A stretch of 64,000 nt of DNA from Paludibacteraceae bacterium (GCA_024399655.1 JAKSNP010000005.1:55250-119249), one strand, 5' to 3'; positions 27,032 through 37,581 are shown, numbered from the stretch's first letter. Notes: generated by a model not told the origin, from the sequence alone. Numbers and translations: made by a program.

Positions 27032-28018
27032 GTGAAGAAATATGTTGTTCTGCTCGGCTTATTGATCGTAGTGCTGGCATTGGAGGCTCAGACCGATCCG
27101 CAGTTAGGACAATATATGTATATGCAGACATCCTATAATCCTGCAGCGGCAGGTGAAGGCGATTTGATGAGGGTGTCCGGCTTGCACAGAATGCAGTTTA
27201 CCGGAATCAAGAATGCTCCGATGACAACTTACTTCAGTTTTACATCGCCGTTCGTTATCGGAAAAACAAAACATGCAGCCGGAGTCAGATTTTTGAATGA
27301 TATGTACGGATTGTACAGCAATCAGGCATTTCATATCCAATATGCATATCGTCATAAAATAGGAAAAGGCTATTTGAGTGCCGGAATTGACTTGGGCTTG
27401 GTGAATGTCGGATTCCGTAACGACAGTATCAATCTGGGGCAATTGTCCGGAGCTACTACCGAGGGCAATTATTTCCAGGAGACGGACCCCGCGATCCCTC
27501 GTAATACGGGAGGAAACTCCGGTGATAAGGGTGCCAATGGAATGGCGTTCGATATGGGAGTGGGGCTCTATTATGCGGCACCGACTTGGTGGGCTAGCTT
27601 GAGTTACAGCCATTTGACTAGACCTACTATCCAATGGAGCGAACAGAGTGAGATGACCGTGGTGGGAACGCTTTATATGGCAGGAGGCTATAATTGGCAG
27701 CTGCATGACAAACGATGGATGCTTCATCCGAGTGCCATGATTATGACTGATTTCGCCAACTGGGATGTCAATCTGACGATGATGGCTGAAGTGGATAATA
27801 AATACAGGTTCGGGGCGGGGTACAGAATAGGAGGAAGTGTTAACCTGATAGTGAATATTGATATCGTGAGCGGATTGTGTTTAGGCTATACTTATGAGTT
27901 GCCTGCCAATCGACTGGCAATGGAGAGCTATGGCTCACATGAATTGTTTTTGGCTTACGGATTTGATATCCTGAAACCGAAGCGCACGAACAAATATAAA
28001 AGCATACGCTACTTATAA
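27032..28018 (+). CDS. porP: Type IX secretion outer-membrane protein PorP (PorP/SprF family)
   Basis: Outer-membrane beta-barrel of the PorP/SprF family, 328 residues, needed for secretion through the type IX system. The start is GTG 27032, the only codon that yields a complete signal peptide (KKYVVLLGLLIVVLALEAQ). The mature start DPQLGQYMYMQTSYNPAAAG is the family signature. Alternating aromatic strands follow (YYAAPTWWASLSYSHL, YRFGAGYRIGGSVNLIV), and the protein ends with LFLAYGFDI. First gene of porPKLMN, in the order known from Porphyromonas gingivalis. Confidence 0.93.
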   Translation: MKKYVVLLGLLIVVLALEAQTDPQLGQYMYMQTSYNPAAAGEGDLMRVSGLHRMQFTGIKNAPMTTYFSFTSPFVIGKTKHAAGVRFLNDMYGLYSNQAFHIQYAYRHKIGKGYLSAGIDLGLVNVGFRNDSINLGQLSGATTEGNYFQETDPAIPRNTGGNSGDKGANGMAFDMGVGLYYAAPTWWASLSYSHLTRPTIQWSEQSEMTVVGTLYMAGGYNWQLHDKRWMLHPSAMIMTDFANWDVNLTMMAEVDNKYRFGAGYRIGGSVNLIVNIDIVSGLCLGYTYELPANRLAMESYGSHELFLAYGFDILKPKRTNKYKSIRYL

Positions 28019-28046
28019 AATTGAAATATATTAACAACCAACGAAT

Positions 28047-29393
28047 ATGAAAATCACAAAGATTATTCTCGTGGCCCTTACGGCCGTAATCTTGTCGGCC
28101 TGCGGAGGTCCGAAAGGTGAATTGGTAGGTGCAAACAAGCCTGGTAATTTCAAAGAGTCCAATCCTTACGGTATGGTATTCATCAAGAAGGGTTCGTTTA
28201 TGATGGGTGAAAACACTCAGTCGCCCGTTTTTGGCCAACCCGATGTTTTGGGTATGCGTACGGTGAATGCGTTCTGGATGGACGAAACCGAAATTACCAA
28301 CAATGAGTACAAACAGTTCGTACATTGGGTGCGCGACTCCATCGCCTACACTCTTCTTATCCAGGCAGGTTTCGAGGAGTATGCTTATGTTCCCCGTAAT
28401 GGTGAGTTCGACGAGGAAAGTTTCACTATCAATTGGAAAAAGAAAATTCCTTGGGGCTCCGATGATGAGGAAATTCAGGAAGCTTTGGCTCCCCTGTATT
28501 ACAGCGACGGAACACTCCGAACCATCAAACTGCATTATAATTATAGTTGGAAAAATCTGGATGAGGCTGTCAAATACGTGAATAAATTTGATGTGGCTAA
28601 AGGTCGTTATCCTGAAGGAGCTAAAGCTCGTGTGGATACATTCTGGATTGATGATGAAGGATTTATCCAGGATAGCACTATCGTTCGCCCCTTGCGCGAG
28701 CCTCAGGATTTGTTGACCAATAAGATTATCAGTATCTATCCCGATACGATGGTTTGGATTCGTGACTTCCAATATGCTTATAATGATCCTATGCAGCGCG
28801 GCTATTTCGCATTCCCCGGATATTCGGAATATCCCGTAGTCGGTGTTACTTGGGAACAGGCACACGCTTTCTGCCATTGGCGCACAAGCTTCCTTGAAAG
28901 CAATACGGATCAATTGATTCAGGTCTATCGTCTCCCGACCGAGGCTGAGTGGGAGTATGCAGCGCGTGGTGGCCGCAAAGAGGCTATGTATCCTTGGGGT
29001 AACAAATATGCCCGTGACGCAAAAGGTTGTTTCTTGGCTAACTTCAAACCTTATCGTGGCGCTTATTCGGATGATACCGGAACGATGACGATGCGTGTTG
29101 CTCAATTCCAACCTAACGATTTCGGATTGTTTGATATGGCAGGTAATGTGGCAGAGTGGACTTCCTCCGCTTATAATCCTTCTGCAAATACCTATGTCAG
29201 CGATATTAACCCCGAATTCATGTATATGGCTCGTAAATCCGATCCCGATATGCTGAAACGTAAAGTGGTTAAGGGCGGTAGCTGGAAAGATATTAGCGCA
29301 TATATGCAGTGCGGCGCTCGCACATTTGAATATCAATACGAAAGTCGTACCTATATCGGATTCCGTTGTGTTCGTTCTTTCATCGGTGATTAA
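28047..29393 (+). CDS. porK: Type IX secretion ring lipoprotein PorK/GldK
   Basis: Lipoprotein that forms the periplasmic ring of the type IX translocon with PorN. The 448-residue protein has a lipoprotein signal with lipobox LSAC (Cys19), then an FGE-sulfatase fold. Fold marks are MVFIKKGSFMMGENTQSPVF, WMDETEITNNEYKQFV, VTWEQAHAFCHWR, RLPTEAEWEYAARGG, DMAGNVAEWTSSAY and the final GFRCVRS. In this family the fold is structural and not a formylglycine-generating enzyme. It lies 28 bases after porP and 49 before porL. Confidence 0.95.
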   Translation: MKITKIILVALTAVILSACGGPKGELVGANKPGNFKESNPYGMVFIKKGSFMMGENTQSPVFGQPDVLGMRTVNAFWMDETEITNNEYKQFVHWVRDSIAYTLLIQAGFEEYAYVPRNGEFDEESFTINWKKKIPWGSDDEEIQEALAPLYYSDGTLRTIKLHYNYSWKNLDEAVKYVNKFDVAKGRYPEGAKARVDTFWIDDEGFIQDSTIVRPLREPQDLLTNKIISIYPDTMVWIRDFQYAYNDPMQRGYFAFPGYSEYPVVGVTWEQAHAFCHWRTSFLESNTDQLIQVYRLPTEAEWEYAARGGRKEAMYPWGNKYARDAKGCFLANFKPYRGAYSDDTGTMTMRVAQFQPNDFGLFDMAGNVAEWTSSAYNPSANTYVSDINPEFMYMARKSDPDMLKRKVVKGGSWKDISAYMQCGARTFEYQYESRTYIGFRCVRSFIGD

Positions 29394-29442
29394 TACATCT
29401 TATTAAAATAATTGTTGAAATAATTTAAATAAAAATACAGAA

Positions 29443-30381
29443 ATGGCAACAGAAAAAGCAAATGCTTATCAGAGTTGGTTAGACTCTTTTGAGGGTAAAA
29501 AAGAAAGCAAGTTCATGACCTGGTATCATTCTTACCAAGGTAAGAAGATCGTAAACATCGTGTATTCTGCAGGTGCATCCGTCGTTATTGTAGGTGCCTT
29601 GTTTAAGATCCTTCACTGGCCGGGCGCAAGTATCGTGCTGATGATCGGTATGTTCACCGAGGCTTTCTTGTTTATCATTGGTGTATTCGAGGTTCCTCAC
29701 GAGGAATTCCACTGGGGCAATATCTTCCCCCAACTTCTTGAGTACGGTTCACCTGAAGAGCGTTTGATTCGTGCTCGTGACGAAATGGGTATGGCTCCTC
29801 AACTCGGAGGTCAGCAAAGTGCAGCCCAAGGTCCTGCCAATCCCACTTCTACTTCTCTTTCTGAGAGCGAAATGGAAGCATTGAAAGCAGGTATCGGTGA
29901 TTTGGCTAAAACTGCCGGTCAACTGAGCGAACTCGGTAAATTGGCAACCACTACCAATAAATTGAACGAGCAAATGGAAGCTGCTTCTACTGCTGCCGGT
30001 CAATTCGCACAAAGTGCAGGTACTCTCGGCCAGAAAAGCGAAGAACTCAACAATGCTTATACCGCTATCGTTAATGATCTCCAAGGCGCTGTTGACAATA
30101 CCAAGAACTACTCGCAAAGTGTTGAGGCAATGAATGCAAAATTGGGTAGCATCAATTCAATCTATGAGTTGCAACTCAATACTATCCAAGCTCAGGCTGA
30201 CGCATTCAAAGCTCAAACCGAACAGGTTAAATCGATGACCGAAGGTATCAAGAGTATGGCTGAAATGACTGCTGATGCTATGAAGAGCAGTGAAGCATAC
30301 CAAGCTGGAGCAAAACAATTGGCAGGACAAATCGCCGACTTGAACAAGGTATACGGAAACATGCTGAATGCACTCGTTTAA
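29443..30381 (+). CDS. porL: Type IX secretion motor protein PorL/GldL
   Basis: Inner-membrane stator-like subunit of the type IX motor, 312 residues. Two transmembrane segments (about 38-56 and 62-83) enclose the conserved FKILHWPGAS turn. Glu73 in the second segment (GMFTEAFLF) matches the membrane glutamate known to matter for proton use in GldL. The C-terminal 200 residues form a cytoplasmic helical, coiled-coil-like region (LSESEMEALKAGIGDLAK, EQVKSMTEGIKSMAEMTADA). It lies directly before its partner porM. Confidence 0.95.
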   Translation: MATEKANAYQSWLDSFEGKKESKFMTWYHSYQGKKIVNIVYSAGASVVIVGALFKILHWPGASIVLMIGMFTEAFLFIIGVFEVPHEEFHWGNIFPQLLEYGSPEERLIRARDEMGMAPQLGGQQSAAQGPANPTSTSLSESEMEALKAGIGDLAKTAGQLSELGKLATTTNKLNEQMEAASTAAGQFAQSAGTLGQKSEELNNAYTAIVNDLQGAVDNTKNYSQSVEAMNAKLGSINSIYELQLNTIQAQADAFKAQTEQVKSMTEGIKSMAEMTADAMKSSEAYQAGAKQLAGQIADLNKVYGNMLNALV

Positions 30382-30429
30382 TCCTATTCCTTTTATTTTT
30401 AAATTGTTTAACGTTTAAACTTTTAAGAA

Positions 30430-32043
30430 ATGGGTGGAGCAAAAAACTGTCCGGAAACCCCGAGACAAAAAATGATTGGTATGATGTACCTGGTGCTCAC
30501 GGCTATGTTGGCCTTGAACGTCAGTACCGATATCTTGAATGGCTTTACAATGGTAGATAAGAGCCTGCACTCCAGTATTGATGCAGCCACCAATCGTAAT
30601 ACCCAATTGTATGCCGATTTCAAAACCGCACATGATGATAACCCTGAGAAAACTCAGGAGATGTATGATCAGGCACTATTGTTGCATCGTCAGGCTGATA
30701 GCCTTTTCGATTACATTCAGGATTTTAAAACTCAAATCGTAATCCTGGCTGATGGTGAAAAGAAAGTGACTGAGCGTATCAATAGTGATGAACACGGTGA
30801 TCCGACACGTGCTATCAATAGTAAGGATAACAACAACGTAACCGGTCAATATGCATTGGTAAATCTTGCTTCTGACGGTCGTACCAACGGTGCTCACTTG
30901 CGTGAGAATATCACGCGCTATCGTGATTATCTCTGCAAATTGGTGCATGAACACGATCCTCATATGGAGGCAGAGTATCAGCGTATATTCGCAACTGATG
31001 AAGAATATAATGAGCATGATAAATGCTATTATTCTTGGGAAGAAGCCGTGTTCCACAATATGCCCGTTAGTGCTTCGGTCACCGTTCTTACCAAAATCCA
31101 AAACGATATTCGTGCTACTGAAGGTCAATTGATTCAATATTTGATGGGGCGTACCGATGCTGCCGACTTGCGTGTGAACAAATACGAGGCTCATGTTATT
31201 CCTTTGACTTCTGACTATGTTTTGCGTGGCGGTCGTTATCAGGCTCGTATCGTTTTGGCTGCAGTCGACTCTACGAAGACACCTCAATATTTTGTCGACG
31301 GTCAAGAAATTGGTCCCGATGGCTTGTACGATGTATTAGCCAGCAATCCCGGTTCCAAAACTATTGAAGGTTATTTGACATTCCTTGATAACGAAGGCAA
31401 TCCGATTGAAGTTCCTTTCTCTCATGACTACACCGTAGGTGAACCTGCTGCATCTGTTAGTAACATGGAGTTGAATGCCATCTATGCCGACTATAACAAT
31501 AAATATAGTGTTTCTGTTCCCGGTGTTAGTCCCGGTAATGTACGAATCCGTGTAGAAGGTGGTCAATTGACTAAAGATGACAAACGCGGTCATATTGAAG
31601 TCCGCACTTCTGTGGCTCCCGGACAAAAAGTGAAGATCATCGTTTCCGCTGATGTTGATGGTAGCGGTAAGATGGTCACCATGAGTCAGGATGAATATGT
31701 AGTACGCGCTTTGCCGAAACCTCAAGGTTGGATCAAATTGCCTAATGGCAAAACTGTTCGTGAAAAAGCCGCAGGTACCACCTTGTCGGCCGGTAATACC
31801 GAAGTCGTTGCCAGTTACGGTGATGATGTTCTCTTGAAACTTGACTTCGATATCGTTGGATTCCAAACTCGCGTTAACGGTAAGGAATTACGTTCCAACG
31901 GCTCTCATTTCTCTGCTGATCAAATGAACCAAATCAAGAAATTGAAGAAAGGTACTTTGATAAAGATTGAAAATGTTCGCTACAAACCTAAAGGTGGTGG
32001 CAAAGAGAGCAATTTGGAGAGTTTTGTGATAGAACTCGTATAA
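30430..32043 (+). CDS. porM: Type IX secretion motor protein PorM/GldM
   Basis: Single-pass inner-membrane protein with a long periplasmic shaft that couples the PorL motor to the PorK/PorN ring. The 537-residue protein has the family start CPETPRQKMIGMMYLVLTAM with a transmembrane helix at about 18-35, then a helical domain to about 220 and beta domains (VIPLTSDYVLRGGRYQARI, VSVPGVSPGNVRIRVEGG). The end FVIELV matches family members. Proton flow through PorLM is known to drive secretion in this family. Confidence 0.95.
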   Translation: MGGAKNCPETPRQKMIGMMYLVLTAMLALNVSTDILNGFTMVDKSLHSSIDAATNRNTQLYADFKTAHDDNPEKTQEMYDQALLLHRQADSLFDYIQDFKTQIVILADGEKKVTERINSDEHGDPTRAINSKDNNNVTGQYALVNLASDGRTNGAHLRENITRYRDYLCKLVHEHDPHMEAEYQRIFATDEEYNEHDKCYYSWEEAVFHNMPVSASVTVLTKIQNDIRATEGQLIQYLMGRTDAADLRVNKYEAHVIPLTSDYVLRGGRYQARIVLAAVDSTKTPQYFVDGQEIGPDGLYDVLASNPGSKTIEGYLTFLDNEGNPIEVPFSHDYTVGEPAASVSNMELNAIYADYNNKYSVSVPGVSPGNVRIRVEGGQLTKDDKRGHIEVRTSVAPGQKVKIIVSADVDGSGKMVTMSQDEYVVRALPKPQGWIKLPNGKTVREKAAGTTLSAGNTEVVASYGDDVLLKLDFDIVGFQTRVNGKELRSNGSHFSADQMNQIKKLKKGTLIKIENVRYKPKGGGKESNLESFVIELV

Positions 32044-32064
32044 TCATAATAAAACCACACTAAT

Positions 32065-33060
32065 ATGAAACGTTTATGTATAATTATCTGTGTGTTGATT
32101 GCCACAAGTGTGAGCATTAGCGCGCAGCATCTGCCCCGCTCATTCTTTGATGCTAAGGGTAATGTACGTATCGAGACGGAGGAACTGGACGAGGCTGCTG
32201 ATACCTTGGTCAAAGTTTTCCATCGTAACGACGATATCGAGTGGTCAAGAATAGTATATCGTATTATCGATATGCGTTATAAACAGAACTATCAGTTGTA
32301 TTTCCCGGTTCATACTGACAACGAACGTTATCACAATATGTTCAATGTGATTGCTGATGCTGTTATCAAAGGTATGCCTATCTACAGCACGGAGTTCAAC
32401 TTGATGAACAATCGTATTAATCCTGATTTCTCGGATGAGGCCCAATTGTCATACTTGGAGATTCCCGGAGCATTCCAGAACTATGAGTATTCGGAAGGTG
32501 AATACTATGGTGATGACGAGGCTATGGAGGCTTTCTATGATATCACCCGTTCGCCTGCTAAACTGCTTTGGTGCAAAGATACCACTGACGAGAAATCCGG
32601 TTTCACGGCCAACTATACCAACTTTGAATCGTTAGTTCGTAATCAGTTGAAATATTTGGTACAGGAAATCGTGTTCTTTGACCGTCACACATCTCGCCTG
32701 TATACTAAAATTATAGCAATTGCTCCTCTGTATTCCGCCAAAATCGAAACAACTCAGCCTGAGACTCCTCAAGAATGTGCTCGTGCTTTGTTGGAATCGA
32801 TCATGTTCTGGATTACATACGATGATCTTCGTCCGTATCTCGCGCGCCAATATATGATTCCTACGGTTAATGAATCGCAACGAGTTACTTTTGAGGAATT
32901 CTTCCAAAAGAAACTTTATTCCTCTTATGTTGTGGCTATCAGTGATATGTACGACCGTTTCATCTTGGACTATGCAATGGATCCTGAAACAGTCCATAAG
33001 GAGCAGGAAAAGATTGAAACCGAACTCCTCACGTTTGAACAAGACCTGTGGGAATATTAA
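32065..33060 (+). CDS. porN: Type IX secretion ring protein PorN/GldN
   Basis: Periplasmic partner of PorK in the type IX ring, 331 residues with signal peptide MKRLCIIICVLIATSVSISA. The body has the GldN features IEWSRIVYRIIDMRYKQN, LYFP, a conserved central EIVFFDRHTSRLYTKIIAIA, and PQECARALLESIMFW. A strong terminator 10 bases after the stop ends the por unit. Confidence 0.94.
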   Translation: MKRLCIIICVLIATSVSISAQHLPRSFFDAKGNVRIETEELDEAADTLVKVFHRNDDIEWSRIVYRIIDMRYKQNYQLYFPVHTDNERYHNMFNVIADAVIKGMPIYSTEFNLMNNRINPDFSDEAQLSYLEIPGAFQNYEYSEGEYYGDDEAMEAFYDITRSPAKLLWCKDTTDEKSGFTANYTNFESLVRNQLKYLVQEIVFFDRHTSRLYTKIIAIAPLYSAKIETTQPETPQECARALLESIMFWITYDDLRPYLARQYMIPTVNESQRVTFEEFFQKKLYSSYVVAISDMYDRFILDYAMDPETVHKEQEKIETELLTFEQDLWEY

Positions 33061-33069
33061 GCCAATACT

Positions 33070-33097
33070 AAAAGGCAGGTCCGATGACCTGCCTTTT
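33070..33097 (+). terminator. Terminator after porN
   Basis: Arms AAAAGGCAGGTC and GACCTGCCTTTT, loop CGAT, followed by further T residues. Confidence 0.92.
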
Positions 33098-33148
33098 TCT
33101 TAGTATATAATGGTAATCTATATAAAAGGACATTAAGACTATAATCAG

Positions 33149-34009
33149 GTGAAGAAACGTAGATTCTTTAATATGTATCTAACCACCACCATTAGTGTGG
33201 CTTTGGTTTTGTTTCTTATAGGGCTACAATGTATTGTACTGCTCAGTACACATACGTTAATAACCCAAATCAAGGAAAATCTGGCGTTAACTGTTGTAAT
33301 GACTGAAGAAGCCGATTCATCGCATGTTGACCGATTGACATCTTACTTTGAACGGATGCCCTATTGTCATCATTTTGATTATATCAGTAAGGAGCAGGCA
33401 TTGGAGGAACATATTCAGTTGTTGGGAGAAGATCCCGAAAAATTCCTTGGATATAATCCGTTGACTGATGCTTTCGAAGTGCATTTGAATGCCGAATATG
33501 CTCAATCCGACAGTATTGAAGCCATCCGTGCTTCGTTGATTGACTTACCTTTTGTTGATGAAGTACTTTACCAACAAAATGTAGTTGAGGTGTTGGACAA
33601 AGGTATTAGTGAGGTTAGCGTGGCTTTGATTGTAGTGGGGGCTATTTTGCTGTTGATGTCATTGGCGTTGATTACCAATACGATTCGTCTGCACATTTAT
33701 TCCAAAAGGTTCCTGATCAATACGATGCGATTGGTCGGGGCTACTCCATGGGTTATTCGAGCTCCGTTTATTCGTCGCAATCTGCGTTTGGGGATCGAAG
33801 CGAGTGCTCTTGCCTTGATTGCATTGGCAGGTGCGTTCTATTATTGTTACGCTCGTATGGGTATTATGCTTTTCCCGATTACATGGCAAAATATAGCGTT
33901 TGTGGTATTAGCCGTAATCCTGGTGGGAGAATTGATAGCCTTTGCCGCATCTATGTTTGCTACTGACAAATATATTCGTATGAAAATCGATACAATGTAT
34001 GAAATATAA
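33149..34009 (+). CDS. ftsX: Cell division protein FtsX
   Basis: Permease-like partner of FtsE that activates peptidoglycan hydrolases at the division site, 286 residues. The layout is typical: a cytoplasmic start KKRRFFNMYLTTTISVAL running into transmembrane helix 1, an extracytoplasmic domain of about 130 residues, then three transmembrane helices in the C-terminal half (VALIVVGAILLLMSLALITN and others). The start is GTG 33149. No ftsE is in the window. Overlaps the DUF3098 gene by 11 bases. Confidence 0.9.
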   Translation: MKKRRFFNMYLTTTISVALVLFLIGLQCIVLLSTHTLITQIKENLALTVVMTEEADSSHVDRLTSYFERMPYCHHFDYISKEQALEEHIQLLGEDPEKFLGYNPLTDAFEVHLNAEYAQSDSIEAIRASLIDLPFVDEVLYQQNVVEVLDKGISEVSVALIVVGAILLLMSLALITNTIRLHIYSKRFLINTMRLVGATPWVIRAPFIRRNLRLGIEASALALIALAGAFYYCYARMGIMLFPITWQNIAFVVLAVILVGELIAFAASMFATDKYIRMKIDTMYEI

Positions 34010-34214
34010 TCTTCCTAAAATTAATTTGATATTAATAGCCGTATCTTGTGTGATTATCGTGCTGGGATTCTTCCTGATGGCCGGTGAACCGAGCGGAGCT
34101 ACGCAATATAATCCGGATATCTTCTCTACACGACGTATCACCGTCGGTCCGATGATATCTTTATTCGGTTTTGTGCTAATGATTGTGGCTATTTTATTCC
34201 GCAAACGCAAATGA
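33999..34214 (+). CDS. DUF3098 small membrane protein
   Basis: A 71-residue protein with two transmembrane helices (about 9-28 and 48-66) around a conserved loop (AGEPSGATQYNPDIFSTRRI). The family DUF3098 is found in Bacteroidota between ftsX and uppP, as here. Its stop overlaps the uppP start by four bases (ATGA). Function unknown; the gene order suggests a role in wall synthesis or division. Confidence 0.87.
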   Translation: MKYNLPKINLILIAVSCVIIVLGFFLMAGEPSGATQYNPDIFSTRRITVGPMISLFGFVLMIVAILFRKRK

Positions 34215-35011
34215 GTTGGTTTGAAGCCTTAATGTTAGGCCTGATTCAAGGCCTTACTGAGTTTTTGCCTGTTTCATCCTCCGGTCATTTGGAAATAGGA
34301 CAAGCCTTGTTCGGCACGGCAGGTGAGGAGAACTTGATGTTTACTGTAGTTCTGCATGTGGCTACCGTATTGGCGACTATCATCGTGTTCCGTCGTGAGA
34401 TAGTAAATCTCTTTAAAGGGACATTCTTGGTAAAGCAATGGAACGAAGATAAACATTATGTTGCCATGATTCTTCTTTCATGCATACCCGTTTTTATCGT
34501 GGGTATGTTCTTTAAAGATCAGGTGGAGCAGTTTTTTGGAAACGGACTTACATTGGTGGGAATATGTCTCTTGATTACCGCTTTGTTGTTATGTGTAAGC
34601 GAATTCCTTTCTAAACGGAAAATTGGCGAAAGACATGAAGTGGGGTGGAAAGACGCATTAATCGTAGGTTGTGCTCAAGCTGTGGCTGTCTTACCGGGAT
34701 TGAGTCGAAGCGGGGCTACGATAGCCACCGGTTTGTTGTGCGGCGTTCGAAAAGAATCCATCGCTCAGTTCTCTTTCCTGATGGTTCTTATTCCTGTGTT
34801 GGGTGAAGCATTTTTGGAATCTATTGACTTAATCAGTGGTGAATCGGTGGCGTCTGGCATTGGATTGTTGCCAATGACTGTCGGTTTTATTGCTGCTTTT
34901 GTATCCGGCATATTAGCTTGCAAATTTATGATTAATATCATTAGACGCCAAAAGTTAATCTATTTTGCCGCCTATTGTTTAATCGTTGGAATTTTGGCCA
35001 TTTGCCTTTAA
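34211..35011 (+). CDS. uppP: Undecaprenyl-diphosphate phosphatase
   Basis: Membrane enzyme (BacA/UppP) that dephosphorylates undecaprenyl diphosphate so that the lipid carrier can be reused. The 266-residue protein has the family start LGLIQGLTEFLPVSSSGHLE with the catalytic (E/Q)xxxE and PxSSxGH motifs, the second repeat LPGLSRSGATIATGL, and about eight hydrophobic segments. It pairs in function with uppS at 42.5 kb. Confidence 0.95.
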   Translation: MSWFEALMLGLIQGLTEFLPVSSSGHLEIGQALFGTAGEENLMFTVVLHVATVLATIIVFRREIVNLFKGTFLVKQWNEDKHYVAMILLSCIPVFIVGMFFKDQVEQFFGNGLTLVGICLLITALLLCVSEFLSKRKIGERHEVGWKDALIVGCAQAVAVLPGLSRSGATIATGLLCGVRKESIAQFSFLMVLIPVLGEAFLESIDLISGESVASGIGLLPMTVGFIAAFVSGILACKFMINIIRRQKLIYFAAYCLIVGILAICL

Positions 35012-35020
35012 AATTGCTGT

Positions 35021-35728
35021 ATGGATTTTATTGAGGGCGAGATAATCGCATTTGACAAACCCTATAAATGGACGAGTTTTGATGTCGTTGGAAAAACTCG
35101 TTGGCTGCTTTGTCATCGTCTGGGTGTGAAGAAATTGAAGGTGGGACATACTGGGACACTTGATCCCCTGGCTACCGGGGTGGTCGTGGTATGTACAGGG
35201 CATAAGACAAAACTGATAGATCAATTGCAGTATGATGATAAAGAATATGTCGCCACGTTGCAATTGGGGGCGACCACTCCCAGTTATGATTTGGAAAAGC
35301 CGATAGATTGCACCTATCCGACAGCGCATATCAACCGTACTCTGATAGATAACGTTATTCCGACTTTCTTGGGAGAGCAATGGCAAGTCCCGCCTATGTT
35401 TTCTGCCGTAAAAGTGGATGGAAAACGAGCCTATAAGTTGGCTAGAAAAGGCGAGCAAGTGGAATTGAAACCGAAATTGTTGGTTATTGACCAAATTGAG
35501 GTGCTCGCATTTGATGAACAAAATATGCAATTGACCATCAGGGTGGCATGTAGCAAAGGAACATATATCCGAGCTTTAGCCCGTGATATAGGACAAAGAT
35601 TGGATTCCGGAGCACATTTGATAGCCTTACGGCGTACACGTGTCGGAAAAATTCGTGTGGAAGATTGTATGACTTTTGAACAATTTACAGAACTGATAGA
35701 TAATGAAATTAAGCCAATTCAAGTTTAA
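35021..35728 (+). CDS. truB: tRNA pseudouridine-55 synthase TruB
   Basis: Makes pseudouridine 55 in the T loop of tRNAs. The 235-residue protein has AFDKPYKWTSFDVVGKTR, the catalytic Asp in VGHTGTLDPLATGVVV, SAVKVDGKRAYKLARKG and CSKGTYIRALARDIG. Its final 26 bases overlap queA, so two tRNA modification genes are joined. Confidence 0.95.
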   Translation: MDFIEGEIIAFDKPYKWTSFDVVGKTRWLLCHRLGVKKLKVGHTGTLDPLATGVVVVCTGHKTKLIDQLQYDDKEYVATLQLGATTPSYDLEKPIDCTYPTAHINRTLIDNVIPTFLGEQWQVPPMFSAVKVDGKRAYKLARKGEQVELKPKLLVIDQIEVLAFDEQNMQLTIRVACSKGTYIRALARDIGQRLDSGAHLIALRRTRVGKIRVEDCMTFEQFTELIDNEIKPIQV

Positions 35729-36827
35729 AGTACCTGATGAGCAAATCGCTCAATATCCCACGCCTTATCGTGATGAGGCCCGAATGTTGGTTTTACATCG
35801 CACTACGGGTGAAGTGGAGCATAAACAGGTGAAAGACCTTATCCAATTTTTTGATGAGGGTGACCTCTTTATTTTTAACGATACTAAGGTCTTTCCGGCT
35901 CGTATGTATGCCATCAAAGAGAAAACTTTGGCACGCATAGAGGTGTTCCTGCTTCGCGAACTCAATCATGAAATGCGATATTGGGATGTGGTGGTTGACC
36001 CTGCTCGTAAGATTCGTATAGGAAATAAACTCTATTTTGACGAAGAGAATACTATCGTGGCTGAAGTGATCGACAATACTACTTCGCGCGGTCGTACTTT
36101 ACGTTTCCTTACTGATTATGACCAAAATGAATTCGTTCCGCATCTTTATGCTTTAGGTCATACGCCGTTACCTAAATATATCTATCGTCCGATGGATGAA
36201 GAGGTGATGAAATCTTTCTGCCGTGATTTCCATATCGCAGAGGATGAAGACTGCGAGATGTGTCTCAAGCAGATGGACGAAGAACGCTATCAGTCGATTT
36301 TTGCAAGCAAAGTTGGCGCGGTAGCTGCACCGGCTGCTTGTATGCATTTCTCCAAACAATTGCTCAAACGGATGGAAATTAATGGTATTGACTACCAATG
36401 TATGACATCACATATGTCGTTAGGCAATTTCAAACCGGTTGAAGTAGAAGACCTGACCAAACATAAGATTGACAGCGAGCAGATCATATTGCCGCAAGAA
36501 TTGGTGGATGCTGTTGAACGCGTACATTCCACTTCGCATCGCGTATGTGCTGTGGGAACCGAGATTATGCGTGCATTGGAGCATGTGGTTGGAACCGGTG
36601 GCCAACTCAAAGCCTATAACGGTTGGACTAATAAGTTCATCTTCCCTCCCTACGACTTTACGGTGGCTAATTCTTTCTTTGTCAATTTCTATCCCTCCGA
36701 GTCCAGCCAGCTGATGATGGTAGCTGCGTTTGGTGGTTATGACAATGTGATGGCTGCCTATCAGACTGCCGTTCGTGAAGGCTATCGTTTCGGGGATTAT
36801 GGTGACGCTATGTTAATTGTTGACTGA
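35703..36827 (+). CDS. queA: S-adenosylmethionine:tRNA ribosyltransferase-isomerase QueA
   Basis: Adds the epoxycyclopentanediol unit, derived from SAM ribose, to 7-aminomethyl-7-deazaguanine in tRNA (queuosine pathway). The 374-residue protein has the family motifs [57 protein letters not shown]-like [15 protein letters not shown], and [18 protein letters not shown]. The stop overlaps the ung start by one base (TGATG). Confidence 0.95.
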   Translation: MKLSQFKFKVPDEQIAQYPTPYRDEARMLVLHRTTGEVEHKQVKDLIQFFDEGDLFIFNDTKVFPARMYAIKEKTLARIEVFLLRELNHEMRYWDVVVDPARKIRIGNKLYFDEENTIVAEVIDNTTSRGRTLRFLTDYDQNEFVPHLYALGHTPLPKYIYRPMDEEVMKSFCRDFHIAEDEDCEMCLKQMDEERYQSIFASKVGAVAAPAACMHFSKQLLKRMEINGIDYQCMTSHMSLGNFKPVEVEDLTKHKIDSEQIILPQELVDAVERVHSTSHRVCAVGTEIMRALEHVVGTGGQLKAYNGWTNKFIFPPYDFTVANSFFVNFYPSESSQLMMVAAFGGYDNVMAAYQTAVREGYRFGDYGDAMLIVD

Positions 36828-37489
36828 TGAATGTCCGTATAGAGGAAAGTTGGCGTGAAGTGTTGCAACCCGAATTTGATAAGCCTTATTTCGAGATGCT
36901 TACTTCATTTGTCAGACGGGAGTATCAAACCAAACAATGTTTCCCGCCTGCAGGTCTTATTTTCAATGCTTTCAACTCGTGCCCGTTCCAACGGGTGCGG
37001 GTTGTCATTATCGGCCAGGACCCTTATCACGAACCAGGTCAGGCGCATGGCTTGTGTTTCTCCGTAAACGAGGGGGTGCAAGTCCCTCCTTCTTTAGAGA
37101 ATATCTATAAGGAACTGAATCGGGATTTACAGATTCCGATTTCGTCTTCCGGCAATTTGCAACATTGGGCCGATCAGGGTGTGTTGCTCCTGAATGCGAC
37201 ACTTACGGTCGAAGCTCATCGCGCCGGCTCGCATCAGAACAAAGGGTGGGAAGAGTTGACGGATGCCGCCATAGCGGCACTTAATCAACGCCGTGAGCAT
37301 ATTGTATATATGCTTTGGGGCAGTTATGCTCAACGTAAGGGACAATTTATAGATCGTCGACGCAACCTCGTGTTGACAGCTCCTCATCCGAGTCCGTTGT
37401 CTGCCTATCGCGGTTTTATTGGATGTGGACATTTTTCGCAGGCCAACCAATATTTGATGCAACACGGCTTGCAACCTATTCAATGGTAA
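36827..37489 (+). CDS. ung: Uracil-DNA glycosylase
   Basis: Family 1 uracil-DNA glycosylase, which removes uracil from DNA for base excision repair. The 220-residue protein has the water-activating motif [18 protein letters not shown], the uracil-binding LLLNATLTV, and the DNA-intercalating [11 protein letters not shown]. Full length. The neighbour polA supplies the repair synthesis step of the same pathway. Confidence 0.96.
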   Translation: MNVRIEESWREVLQPEFDKPYFEMLTSFVRREYQTKQCFPPAGLIFNAFNSCPFQRVRVVIIGQDPYHEPGQAHGLCFSVNEGVQVPPSLENIYKELNRDLQIPISSSGNLQHWADQGVLLLNATLTVEAHRAGSHQNKGWEELTDAAIAALNQRREHIVYMLWGSYAQRKGQFIDRRRNLVLTAPHPSPLSAYRGFIGCGHFSQANQYLMQHGLQPIQW

Positions 37490-37581
37490 GCGTTTGCATG
37501 AATATGATGAATAACAATCTGTTCGTCTGATGCGCTGGTAGACGTCTTCAGCCTATAGTTTTATCTCACTAATTTCTCACT